Below, one piece after another: positions 1 through 6,462 of a stretch of DNA of 13,106 bases. Source of the DNA: Arenicellales bacterium (GTDB lineage Bacteria > Pseudomonadota > Gammaproteobacteria > Arenicellales > UBA868); NCBI GenBank assembly GCA_028825345.1, contig JAPKAJ010000042.1:1-13106 (forward strand). The letters run 5' to 3'. The translations under genes were made by a program, and so were the position numbers. The notes under the pieces were generated by a model that saw only the letters and a list, made by a program, of their open reading frames with translations, searched no databases and was not told where the DNA came from. Each line of letters begins with the position of its first letter. The first letter of the stretch is position 1.

Positions 1-294
1 TTTTTGCACCAGGCTCGCTGGTGACCTTCTGAACTGGCATAACTGTCGATCTGGTCTTCCCGTTTTGCGATCGTCATCTTGTCGCGTGGCCAGATTGCCA
101 CGCCATTAACCGGGCTGGCCGACCAGGCGCGACAAACTTGCAATGACAAATCCCACCGCAGCCGGCTCCCCCTCGACCTCAACTTAAATCACCCGACACA
201 TACAATTCGCAGCATAAGTTGACATAAATCTCTCTGCCTTGTGAGTTACTTTGTTAGATATAGGGTGCCGAAAAACCATACTGTCGATGTCGAA
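1..294. other. Gene-free stretch downstream of the LysE-type gene
   Basis: I see no convincing coding region here. Two small perfect dyads are visible: CACCAG/CTGGTG (7-12 and 18-23, 5-base loop) and GCGTGGC/GCCACGC (84-90 and 97-103, 6-base loop). Neither is followed by a T-tract on either strand, so I do not call a terminator. An open frame at 241-573 runs mostly antisense to the LysE-type gene and is not credible. Confidence 0.5.
84..103. repeat. Stem-loop, 7-bp perfect inverted repeat
   Basis: GCGTGGC at 84-90 and GCCACGC at 97-103 form a perfect 7-bp stem around CAGATT. It lies about 190 bases past the stop of the LysE-type gene. There is no T-run on either side, so its role (terminator remnant, RNA-stabilising hairpin or chance) cannot be decided. 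Confidence 0.35.
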
Positions 295-894
295 TCATAT
301 CAAGCCATCCAATGCCACAGCCCAGATGACGACCAGCACCGTCAGGACGCTGAGCCCGCGCATCAGCCAACGCTCAGCCGGACGTCCGCCTACTGCAGCG
401 ACTACCAGTGCGCCACCAGCGCACCAAAGCGTATGAAAAATCACCTGCACTACAAAAAAGGTCGCGCTGATGATAATGACTTGCATAACCCAGGGCTGAG
501 ACGGGTCGGAAAAATGGGCATAGGCAAAAACCAGCATTGCCCAAGCCTTCGGATTAAGAGGGTGAACCAGTAATCCAGACCAGAAAGTCTCGGGGCGTTT
601 GAGTTCGCGCCCTTTCATCATGAAACCGGACATTCGCAGCGCTAGCCACGCAAGATAAGCAACACAGGCAATTTTCAGGGCGAGTAACACCATGGGCTTT
701 GCCGAAAGCAACTGCCACAAACCCAGACCCAGCAACAGGTTGACAAACAACTTACCAAAAGTGACTCCGGCAACAAAAGGCAAACTGCGCCATAAGCCAA
801 AATTGCCACCCGAAGTCATTAACAGCATGTTCGCCGGACCAGGCGTGCCCACCATAAATACGGCAAACAAAAAGAACGGTGTGTAATCCATCAT
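295..894 (-). CDS. LysE/RhtB-family amino-acid exporter
   Basis: This is a small integral inner-membrane protein of the LysE/RhtB exporter family, whose members export amino acids or related small metabolites. The family signature is at the N-terminus: a hydrophobic first helix leading into GTPGPANMLL. About six hydrophobic segments follow, with the typical HPLNPKAW motif in the middle. At about 199 residues the length is normal and the protein looks complete. The frame opens at a GTG at 909, but the ATG pair at 894/891 begins the usual family N-terminus (MDYTPFF) and is preceded by the purine-rich AGGCGGGA, so I prefer it. The gene is divergent from the IclR-family gene, a common pairing of exporter and local regulator. 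The substrate cannot be read from the sequence. Confidence 0.88.
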   Translation of the reverse strand: MMDYTPFFLFAVFMVGTPGPANMLLMTSGGNFGLWRSLPFVAGVTFGKLFVNLLLGLGLWQLLSAKPMVLLALKIACVAYLAWLALRMSGFMMKGRELKRPETFWSGLLVHPLNPKAWAMLVFAYAHFSDPSQPWVMQVIIISATFFVVQVIFHTLWCAGGALVVAAVGGRPAERWLMRGLSVLTVLVVIWAVALDGLI

Positions 895-942
895 TCCCGC
901 CTGTGCCACCGCCGGGCAGCCCTTGCAAGCTCGCTTGATTTC

Positions 943-966
943 ATAGTCAGGCCATCCCTGGTGGCG
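943..966. repeat. Copy 1 of a shared 14-mer plus GTGGCG
   Basis: ATAGTCAGGCCATC at 943-956 is followed four bases later by GTGGCG (961-966). The same 14-mer occurs at 10605-10618, followed two bases later by GTGGCG. This copy sits in the divergent gap between the LysE-type and IclR-type genes, about 50 bases upstream of the exporter start. Confidence 0.4.
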
Positions 967-1053
967 TTTGAGCGGCGACCTTCATCCCCGAAAATAGCGC
1001 GACAGGTTAAGATGCCCACATGGATCAAACCTGCCTGCGATCACAGTAGCATT

Positions 1054-1833
1054 ATGCCGAACAAACCGGGCGCGCGGGTACAGGTCATTGACCGGGCCGC
1101 AGGACTGCTTGATGCAATCGCACGATATTCGGAGCCGGTCAGCCTCAAAGTGCTGATGGCTGAGACGAGTCTGCATGCAAGCACTGCGCATCGGATCCTC
1201 TCATCATTAATGCAAAACGGCCTGGTAGAAAAAGATCAGGACAATCTCTATCGCCTTGGACTAAAGCTGATGCAACTGGGCACCCGCTTGCACAGCAAGC
1301 TGGACCTGCGTGCTATCGCCCTGCCCGTGATGGAACGCCTGCGCGACAGTTTTGGCGAAAGCGTTAATCTCAGTATTCGTGAAGGTGACCAGGTAGTCTA
1401 TGTTGAACGGGCCACACCTAATCGTATGATGCATGTCCATCAGGTTGTTGGGAGCCGCGCGCCGTTGCATGTCACTGCGGTGGGCAAATTGATGCTCGGT
1501 GCGGCCGGTACCGAGGCCTGCTCGGCTTACGCCCGGCGCACAAATCTGCCGGCCTATACGGCCAATACCATCACCGTGCTTCCGCGCTTGCTTAAAGAGG
1601 CGTCCAGCGCCCTGGAAAATGGCTATGCGTTGGATAATGAAGAAGCCGAAACCGGAGTAGGCTGTATCGGCGTGTTGCTGTATGACGGCACCTCCCAGGT
1701 CGCAGCTGGTCTTTCGGTGTCGGCACCTATTGAACGTCGCGATATCAAGTGGGTAAAATCTCTGGTCAACGCCGGCAACGCCATATCACAATCGCTAGGA
1801 TTCAAGGCAGTAAACCCGCACCAAGCGTCCTAA
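1054..1833 (+). CDS. IclR-family transcriptional regulator
   Basis: IclR-family regulators have an N-terminal winged helix-turn-helix and a C-terminal effector-binding domain and often control carboxylic-acid or aromatic catabolism. From the ATG at 1054 the protein has 259 residues, a normal family length. The first 75 residues show the pattern VIDRAAGLLDAI, a helix-turn-helix including LHASTAHRILSSLMQNGLVE, then the wing YRLGLKLMQLG. The effector domain carries LPVMERLRDSFGESVNLS and the family-typical DNEEAETGVGCIGV. The frame stays open upstream to a GTG at 961, but those residues (about 31) do not resemble the family. The gene lies just upstream of malate synthase G, and a dyad in the glcB promoter is a plausible target. 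Regulation of glcB, the exporter or the oxygenase genes is inference. Confidence 0.9.
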   Translation: MPNKPGARVQVIDRAAGLLDAIARYSEPVSLKVLMAETSLHASTAHRILSSLMQNGLVEKDQDNLYRLGLKLMQLGTRLHSKLDLRAIALPVMERLRDSFGESVNLSIREGDQVVYVERATPNRMMHVHQVVGSRAPLHVTAVGKLMLGAAGTEACSAYARRTNLPAYTANTITVLPRLLKEASSALENGYALDNEEAETGVGCIGVLLYDGTSQVAAGLSVSAPIERRDIKWVKSLVNAGNAISQSLGFKAVNPHQAS

Positions 1834-1844
1834 GAAAATAGACC

Positions 1845-1934
1845 ATGTTTCTCGATAATTTCGCTCTTTTCTTTCTCGCCTTTACAGGGCTAGTACTGTT
1901 CTATGGCATTAGCAAGAGAAGACTTTTTTTCTAG
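1845..1934 (+). CDS. Possible 29-residue single-pass membrane peptide
   Basis: Between the IclR-family gene and glcB is a short reading frame from an ATG at 1845 to a TAG at 1932-1934. It encodes 29 residues: a short start (MFLDN), about 17 hydrophobic residues (FALFFLAFTGLVLFYGI) and a basic end (SKRR), as expected for a single membrane helix with a cytoplasmic positive end. It starts 11 bases after the iclR stop. The upstream sequence AAGAAAAT is only a weak ribosome-binding site. T-rich intergenic DNA readily encodes hydrophobic peptides, so chance is a serious alternative. I do not recognise it. Confidence 0.25.
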   Translation: MFLDNFALFFLAFTGLVLFYGISKRRLFF

Positions 1935-1958
1935 CAGGAATAATAAAAAATCCCGCAT

Positions 1959-1994
1959 TGTGGAAGATTAATCCACATTACAGAAATTTGTGGA
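1959..1994. promoter_or_regulatory. Operator-like TGTGGA repeats upstream of glcB
   Basis: TGTGGA (1959-1964) and its inverse TCCACA (1972-1977) flank seven bases, giving the dyad TGTGGAAGATTAATCCACA with the palindrome GATTAATC inside. A third, direct copy of TGTGGA lies at 1989-1994. The dyad overlaps the predicted -35 box of glcB and the third copy abuts its -10 box. IclR-family operators are often short palindromes of roughly this size, and an iclR-type gene ends 125 bases upstream, so this is the best candidate site for that regulator. Confidence 0.45.
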
Positions 1995-2000
1995 TAAAAT
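1972..2000 (+). promoter_or_regulatory. Predicted sigma-70-type promoter of glcB
   Basis: TCCACA at 1972-1977 (4 of 6 to the -35 consensus) and TAAAAT at 1995-2000 (5 of 6 to the -10 consensus) are 17 bases apart. Transcription would begin near 2007, giving a leader of about 50 bases before the GTG start at 2058. The -35 is weak, as expected for an activator-dependent or repressible promoter, and it is part of the TGTGGA/TCCACA dyad. Confidence 0.4.
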
Positions 2001-2044
2001 CCGGCCACGAATTTCGCCCCTCATCTAATTCCCCAAATGGTTAA

Positions 2045-2060
2045 AGAGGACACCTTTGTG
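2045..2060 (+). promoter_or_regulatory. Ribosome-binding site that decides the glcB GTG start
   Basis: AGAGGA (2045-2050) followed after seven bases by GTG (2058-2060). The more upstream in-frame ATG (2037) has no comparable site, so the GTG is preferred. Confidence 0.65.
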
Positions 2061-4244
2061 AATGGACGTACAACGGTCCACGGCCTTGCCGTAGACGACA
2101 ACTTGCTGGCTCTGATAAACCACGAGGCATTGCCCGGCACAGGACTAGACACTGATGCGTTCTGGACTGGATTTGCCCAAATCATCAATGATCTTACCCC
2201 CCGCAACCGAGCACTACTTGCCCATCGGGAGGAACTGGAACTCGCCATCAATGACTGGCACCGCGCACGGATCGCCCAGCCCCATGATCCGGCGGCCTAT
2301 CATGCCTTTCTTTCCAAGATCGGTTACCTCGTTCCCGAGGGAGCAGACTTTGCGGTGACCACCGCGAACGTTGATGACGCGATCACAGTTATACCCGGAC
2401 CACAGTTGGTCGTACCGGTCAACAACGCGCGCTATGCCCTGAATGCGACCAACGCACGCTGGGGCTCTCTGTACGACGCCCTGTATGGGACAGATGTCAT
2501 CAGCGACGAAGATGGTGCACTGCAAAGCGGCAGCTACAGCCTGGCTCGCGGCAGACGGGTGGTCGCTTATGGCGACGATTTTTTAAACCGGGTGGTTCCA
2601 CTTGATGGGCTTTCCCACAGCGACGCCACCTTGTACTTCATTGACAACGGCGAACTAAAAGCCCAACGCTCTGACGCAAGCAATACCGGCCTGACAGATG
2701 TGGGGCAGTTCTCTGGATACCGCGGCAATGTAGACGCACCCAGTGCCATCCTGTTGCAACACCACCACCTGCATATCGAGATCGTGATTGACCGTGAGCA
2801 CCTCGTCGGTGCCAAGAGTTCCGCCGGAGTCAGTGACGTAATACTGGAATCGGCCATCACCGTCATTCAGGACTGCGAAGATTCAGTTGCTGCTGTAGAT
2901 GGCCCTGACAAAACAGCGGTTTACCGCAACTGGCTGGGCCTGATGCAAGGCACATTGTCCACAACGGTAAGCAAGGGCGGGCAAACCTTCGAACGTACTC
3001 TAAACCCAGACCGCGAGTACACCGCGACTGACGGCACCACATTCTCGCTACCGGGGCGGGCACTGATGCTGGTGCGCAATGTCGGCCACTTGATGACCAA
3101 CCCCGCAATCCTCGACAGCGAAGGCAATGAAATCTTCGAAGGTATTTTGGATGCTGTGGTGACCGGGCTTATTGCCCTGCACGATCTCAGTGGCGCCGGC
3201 CACCTGCGCAATTCGGACAAAGGCTCTATGTATGTGGTCAAGCCAAAAATGCATGGCCCTGAGGAAACCGCTTTTGCGGTGAAACTCTTTGAACGTACCG
3301 AAACATTGCTTGGCATGGCGCCCGGGGCGATGAAAATCGGAATCATGGACGAAGAACGGCGTACGACCGTCAATCTGAAAGAATGTATCCGAGCCGCATC
3401 CGACCGTGTAATTTTCATCAATACCGGGTTTCTTGATCGCACCGGCGATGAGATTCACACCTCGATGGAAGCCGGCCCGATGATCCGCAAAGCCGACATG
3501 AAAGCCCAATCCTGGATACGGGCCTATGAAGACTGGAACGTAGATGTGGGCCTCGCTTGTGGCCTGCCCGGACACGCTCAAATCGGCAAGGGCATGTGGG
3601 CTATGCCCGATGAAATGGCCGCCATGATGCAATCCAAAGGTGATCACCCCCGGGCCGGAGCCAACACGGCCTGGGTACCCTCGCCCACGGCGGCCACGCT
3701 GCATGCGATGCACTACCATGAGACCGATGTGCTGTCTTGCCAGGCCGAACTGGCAAACCGACCGCATGCCAGCCTGGACGATATCCTGACCATCCCCGTC
3801 TGTGAAGATCCGAACTGGTCGGACGAGGACATTCAAAATGAAATCGACAACAACTGTCAGGGAATACTCGGCTACGTGGTCCGCTGGATCGATCAGAGCG
3901 TCGGTTGCTCCAAAGTACCTGATATCCGTGATGTCGGGCTGATGGAAGATCGCGCCACGTTGCGAATCTCAAGTCAGCATATTGCCAACTGGCTTCACCA
4001 TGGCATCGTTACCAAGGAGCAGGTCATGGCGTCATTAAAGCGCATGGCAGCTGTTGTTGACCGTCAAAATGCCGATGACCCTGACTACCAGGCGATGACG
4101 CCTTCGTGTGACGGCGTTGCCTTCAAAGCAGCCTGCGATCTGATCTTTAATGGTCGGCAGGTTTGTAACGGCTATACCGAACCACCCTTGCATCAGCGCC
4201 GTCTTGAGAAAAAAGCAGGAGGGTCGATCTCGTCAGTTGCGTAG
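2058..4244 (+). CDS. glcB: Malate synthase G
   Basis: Malate synthase G condenses glyoxylate with acetyl-CoA to give malate and CoA in the cytoplasm. The whole protein matches the monomeric G isoform: LPGTGLD near residue 25, GPQLVVPVNNARYALNATNARWGSLYDALYG in the first third, then VKPKMHGPEE, IMDEERRT, FLDRTGDE, AQIGKGMWAMPD, GCSKVPD and MEDRATLRISSQHIANWL. These blocks include the recognised glyoxylate, magnesium and catalytic aspartate regions. The frame opens at an ATG at 2037, but AGAGGA at 2045-2050 lies seven bases before an in-frame GTG at 2058. Starting there places LPGTGLD at the same distance from the start as I recall for the E. coli enzyme, giving 728 residues. No glycolate oxidase genes (glcDEF) accompany it, so glyoxylate must come from another route, perhaps the neighbouring oxygenase. 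Confidence 0.96.
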   Translation: MNGRTTVHGLAVDDNLLALINHEALPGTGLDTDAFWTGFAQIINDLTPRNRALLAHREELELAINDWHRARIAQPHDPAAYHAFLSKIGYLVPEGADFAVTTANVDDAITVIPGPQLVVPVNNARYALNATNARWGSLYDALYGTDVISDEDGALQSGSYSLARGRRVVAYGDDFLNRVVPLDGLSHSDATLYFIDNGELKAQRSDASNTGLTDVGQFSGYRGNVDAPSAILLQHHHLHIEIVIDREHLVGAKSSAGVSDVILESAITVIQDCEDSVAAVDGPDKTAVYRNWLGLMQGTLSTTVSKGGQTFERTLNPDREYTATDGTTFSLPGRALMLVRNVGHLMTNPAILDSEGNEIFEGILDAVVTGLIALHDLSGAGHLRNSDKGSMYVVKPKMHGPEETAFAVKLFERTETLLGMAPGAMKIGIMDEERRTTVNLKECIRAASDRVIFINTGFLDRTGDEIHTSMEAGPMIRKADMKAQSWIRAYEDWNVDVGLACGLPGHAQIGKGMWAMPDEMAAMMQSKGDHPRAGANTAWVPSPTAATLHAMHYHETDVLSCQAELANRPHASLDDILTIPVCEDPNWSDEDIQNEIDNNCQGILGYVVRWIDQSVGCSKVPDIRDVGLMEDRATLRISSQHIANWLHHGIVTKEQVMASLKRMAAVVDRQNADDPDYQAMTPSCDGVAFKAACDLIFNGRQVCNGYTEPPLHQRRLEKKAGGSISSVA

Positions 4245-4260
4245 GCTTTCCCTTGTCGAG

Positions 4261-4277
4261 AAAACTGAGCGCTTCAG
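4261..4277 (-). terminator. Possible weak terminator of the oxygenase operon
   Basis: On the minus strand, two bases past the reductase stop, CTGAAGCGCTCAG can fold into a 4-bp hairpin (CTGA/TCAG) followed by TTTTC. It occupies most of the 35-base gap between the convergent reductase and glcB genes. The stem is short, so termination efficiency is doubtful. Confidence 0.3.
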
Positions 4278-4279
4278 AG

Positions 4280-5323
4280 TCAACCGAATTTGTCGTAACG
4301 GATATCTGCCACAGGTGTCCCAGCGCCTAAAAGCAGGGCCAGGGAGCCCGTCAGCATCGCAGGTGGACCACCGAGAAATGCCAACCGCTCGGAAAAAATG
4401 TCGCCATTCAACTGTTCGGCGACCTCGTGCACGAAGCCGTGATGCAAGGCGAATCCATGGACTTGTGAGTCGATGTCGCCTCGCGCATGGGAATCAGAGA
4501 CCGCCAGATGAATTTGAATATGCTCCGGAGCACTTTGCTGCACGACTTTGAGTTCTTCCATAAAGAACAAATCCTCTAGCCGGCGCACGCCAAATACCAT
4601 AGTCAATCGACGCTTCTTAAAGTAATCGAGGGAGACGGCCTGGCTCAGAATAGACATTATTCCTGCAATGCCGGAACCACCCACGAGGCATATAAGGTCA
4701 CGATTCTCTCGGGGGTCAAAAGTGGCCAGGCCCATAGGTCCAAATACATCGACCCGATACTCCGCAGCGCCGCCGGCAAATAACGCTTCTGAAAATCTCC
4801 CGCCTGGAAATCGCTTGATCACAAATTTCGCTTGCCGGGTATTGGCGTCGAAACTGGTCATTGAGTAGGGTCGATACCCTTCCATCCCCGGCAGTCGAAG
4901 CAAAAGGTACTGCCCCGCCATGAAATCGATCGGTTTATCGAGTTCCAGTTGAAAGACAGTCACATCGGGGGCCACCGTCTGCATCCCTTTCAGTCGTGCA
5001 GATTGATGCAACGGATTCTGGCCAGTCGTTTCCGTCAGGACAAGTTTTCCGGGGACAAGGACTTCGCAATCGGCCAAAACGGTGCTCTGACACAGCAGGC
5101 ACTCGCCTTTTTCCCGTTTGAGGTTTTTCGCACCGGGCGCCTCGGGCCAACCGTCTCGCACGGTACCTGGCCTTGCGCGAGCAACACAGGTAGAGCAAAC
5201 ACCAGCACCGCAGCCATAGGGAAGCGGGACTCCCTGGCGTAATCCGGCCTGCAGCAGCGTTTCGGCCTCTAAGATTTCGACCGTCACCCGGCCCTGTTTA
5301 TTCAGAAAAGTAACGTTGTTCAA
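4280..5323 (-). CDS. Oxygenase reductase component (MsmD-like): [2Fe-2S], FAD and NAD(P)H domains
   Basis: This flavoprotein reductase would pass electrons from NAD(P)H through FAD and a plant-type [2Fe-2S] cluster to the neighbouring Rieske ferredoxin. The N-terminal ferredoxin domain carries Cys38, Cys43, Cys46 and Cys78 (C-X4-C-X2-C-X31-C). The FAD domain has AGQY (136-139) and RPYSM (151-155), and the nucleotide domain has VGGSGIAG (214-221) and a terminal GGPPAM. The domain order and 347-residue length are those of reductases of multicomponent oxygenases such as MsmD or BenC. The start is a TTG at 5323, preceded by AGGGCAGGA. No in-frame ATG or GTG lies near, and the next residues begin the ferredoxin fold directly. 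It is the last gene of the run, 45 bases after the ferredoxin, and converges on glcB. Confidence 0.93.
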   Translation of the reverse strand: MNNVTFLNKQGRVTVEILEAETLLQAGLRQGVPLPYGCGAGVCSTCVARARPGTVRDGWPEAPGAKNLKREKGECLLCQSTVLADCEVLVPGKLVLTETTGQNPLHQSARLKGMQTVAPDVTVFQLELDKPIDFMAGQYLLLRLPGMEGYRPYSMTSFDANTRQAKFVIKRFPGGRFSEALFAGGAAEYRVDVFGPMGLATFDPRENRDLICLVGGSGIAGIMSILSQAVSLDYFKKRRLTMVFGVRRLEDLFFMEELKVVQQSAPEHIQIHLAVSDSHARGDIDSQVHGFALHHGFVHEVAEQLNGDIFSERLAFLGGPPAMLTGSLALLLGAGTPVADIRYDKFG

Positions 5324-5368
5324 AATCCTGCCCTGGCATTAAAAGATGGATAACGGCAAACAACTACC

Positions 5369-5746
5369 CTACCACTCGAAATCATCGTCATCTTCTTCAT
5401 CAAAATCGTAGGTCAACTCTTCTTCGATGTACGCCCATACCTGATCGCCGCGCAACTCCGAGGGGTATAACAGCAACGGTCTCTCGGCTGGTCCCTGCTG
5501 CTCGCCGGTCAATATATTCCACTGCCATAGATGCTTGGAACAGGTCAGCGTACCACTCTTACAGATGCCTGATTCGTGAAGTGGTTCAGCCATATGCGGG
5601 CAAAAAGGAGGAAAAACTCGAAATTCGTCGCCGGCTCTTGCGACCACCACTGCGGTCTCACCAGCGAGATGTTTCTGCAATTGGCCATCGGCCAGGTCGG
5701 CAACTGCACATACGCGAAACCAGGCTTCATCTTTGGAGATATTCAT
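5369..5746 (-). CDS. Rieske [2Fe-2S] ferredoxin of the oxygenase system (MsmC-like)
   Basis: This small soluble Rieske protein probably carries electrons from the reductase to the oxygenase large subunit. The cluster ligands are C49-P-H51 and C69-S-K-H72 (C-X-H-X17-C-X2-H), within CPHMAEPLHE and CSKHLWQW. At 125 residues it is slightly longer than common bacterial Rieske ferredoxins (about 105-110). The excess is a strongly acidic C-terminus ending DFDEEDDDDFEW, with about 12 of the last 18 residues Asp or Glu. It starts at an ATG with only a weak upstream AAAGCCAG, 95 bases after the small-subunit gene. Its place between the oxygenase subunits and the reductase supports the electron-transfer role. 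Confidence 0.93.
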   Translation of the reverse strand: MNISKDEAWFRVCAVADLADGQLQKHLAGETAVVVARAGDEFRVFPPFCPHMAEPLHESGICKSGTLTCSKHLWQWNILTGEQQGPAERPLLLYPSELRGDQVWAYIEEELTYDFDEEDDDDFEW

Positions 5747-5841
5747 CTGGCTTTAGTGATCAATGTAAAAAAGCATTCCAAACGCTCGAATGCCGGCAGG
5801 GTCGCGTACAACAAACACTCCCTAGACAGATCGTTTGCGGT

Positions 5842-6333
5842 CTAAATGGGCCAGTGCGACCCTTTATCGAGACGACGGGTATCGAGCTGAACAATACGTT
5901 CGACAAAGAGCGCTCGACCCGAATTGATTAGAAATCGATCCCGATACTTACCTACCAGAAATATGTTCGACTCTCCAGCGAGTACGTGGGAATTGATGCC
6001 GTCCAACTGTGTCTGATAGACCGCAAAAGAAGAGACAGTGGATGCGGTCTGTTGCGCTTCATCGACATCAACCGTATAGACCACAGTGTGTCGGGACAGG
6101 GGCGAGTTATCTGAGTTGTGCTTGGGCAACATCTCGGTAATCGTGGCCAGATCTGCCCGGCTACCGTCCATATATATCATGTCATAACTAATCTCCGGAC
6201 TAAATGCCCGGATCGCATAATAGAAGTCTTCATGACAAAGACTTAGCCACTCGTCCCACCGCATCTCATCCAGATAAAGGCTCGCTCGATAAATGGTGTC
6301 CTTGATGCTTTCAGTGGTGCTTTGCTCAGTCAT
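5842..6333 (-). CDS. Ring-hydroxylating-dioxygenase-type small (beta) subunit, MsmB-like
   Basis: This is the non-catalytic beta subunit of a hetero-oligomeric Rieske oxygenase, with the NTF2/SnoaL-like fold that stabilises the alpha subunits. Supporting features are the opening helices with LYLDEMRWDEWLSLCHEDFYYAI, the central SRHTVVYTVDV and the ending GKYRDRFLINSGRALFVERIVQLDTRRL, which match the usual pattern of this family (YxDxWxxxGxxxxxxERxVxLD). It has 163 residues, a normal length. AGGA lies five bases before the ATG. It follows the large subunit after a 129-base gap that holds no convincing gene. Having a beta subunit separates this enzyme from single-subunit Rieske demethylases and puts it with alpha-beta types. 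Confidence 0.92.
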   Translation of the reverse strand: MTEQSTTESIKDTIYRASLYLDEMRWDEWLSLCHEDFYYAIRAFSPEISYDMIYMDGSRADLATITEMLPKHNSDNSPLSRHTVVYTVDVDEAQQTASTVSSFAVYQTQLDGINSHVLAGESNIFLVGKYRDRFLINSGRALFVERIVQLDTRRLDKGSHWPI

Positions 6334-6462
6334 AACTTTCCTGTCAATCTATTGCCTGTATTAACACTCGACCTGTCGTAACCGGGCTCGCCCAACTCCA
6401 CGGTTAGAGAAACCCAGCCTGTTGCTGACTTCAGAGTATGTATGGCGTCACAGTGCGCGACC

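Noticed and set aside
1..23. Hairpin CACCAG/CTGGTG next to TTTTT, as a terminator
   Set aside because: The T-run precedes the stem on the plus strand and becomes an A-run after it on the minus strand, so it is not a terminator in either direction as far as visible.
241..573. 110-codon plus-strand frame at the left end
   Set aside because: It is mostly antisense to the LysE-type exporter and has no family features.
961..1053. N-terminal extension of the IclR-type protein from the GTG at 961
   Set aside because: About 31 residues that do not resemble the family, and they would cover the divergent promoter region. The ATG at 1054 gives a standard N-terminus.
2037..2057. ATG at 2037 as the glcB start
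   Set aside because: It lacks a ribosome-binding site and adds seven residues. The GTG at 2058 has AGAGGA at proper spacing and matches the length of the known enzyme's N-terminus.
3048..3836. 262-codon minus-strand frame inside glcB
   Set aside because: It is antisense to a clearly conserved malate synthase G and has low-complexity Gly/His-rich composition. It is a shadow of the G+C-rich coding strand.
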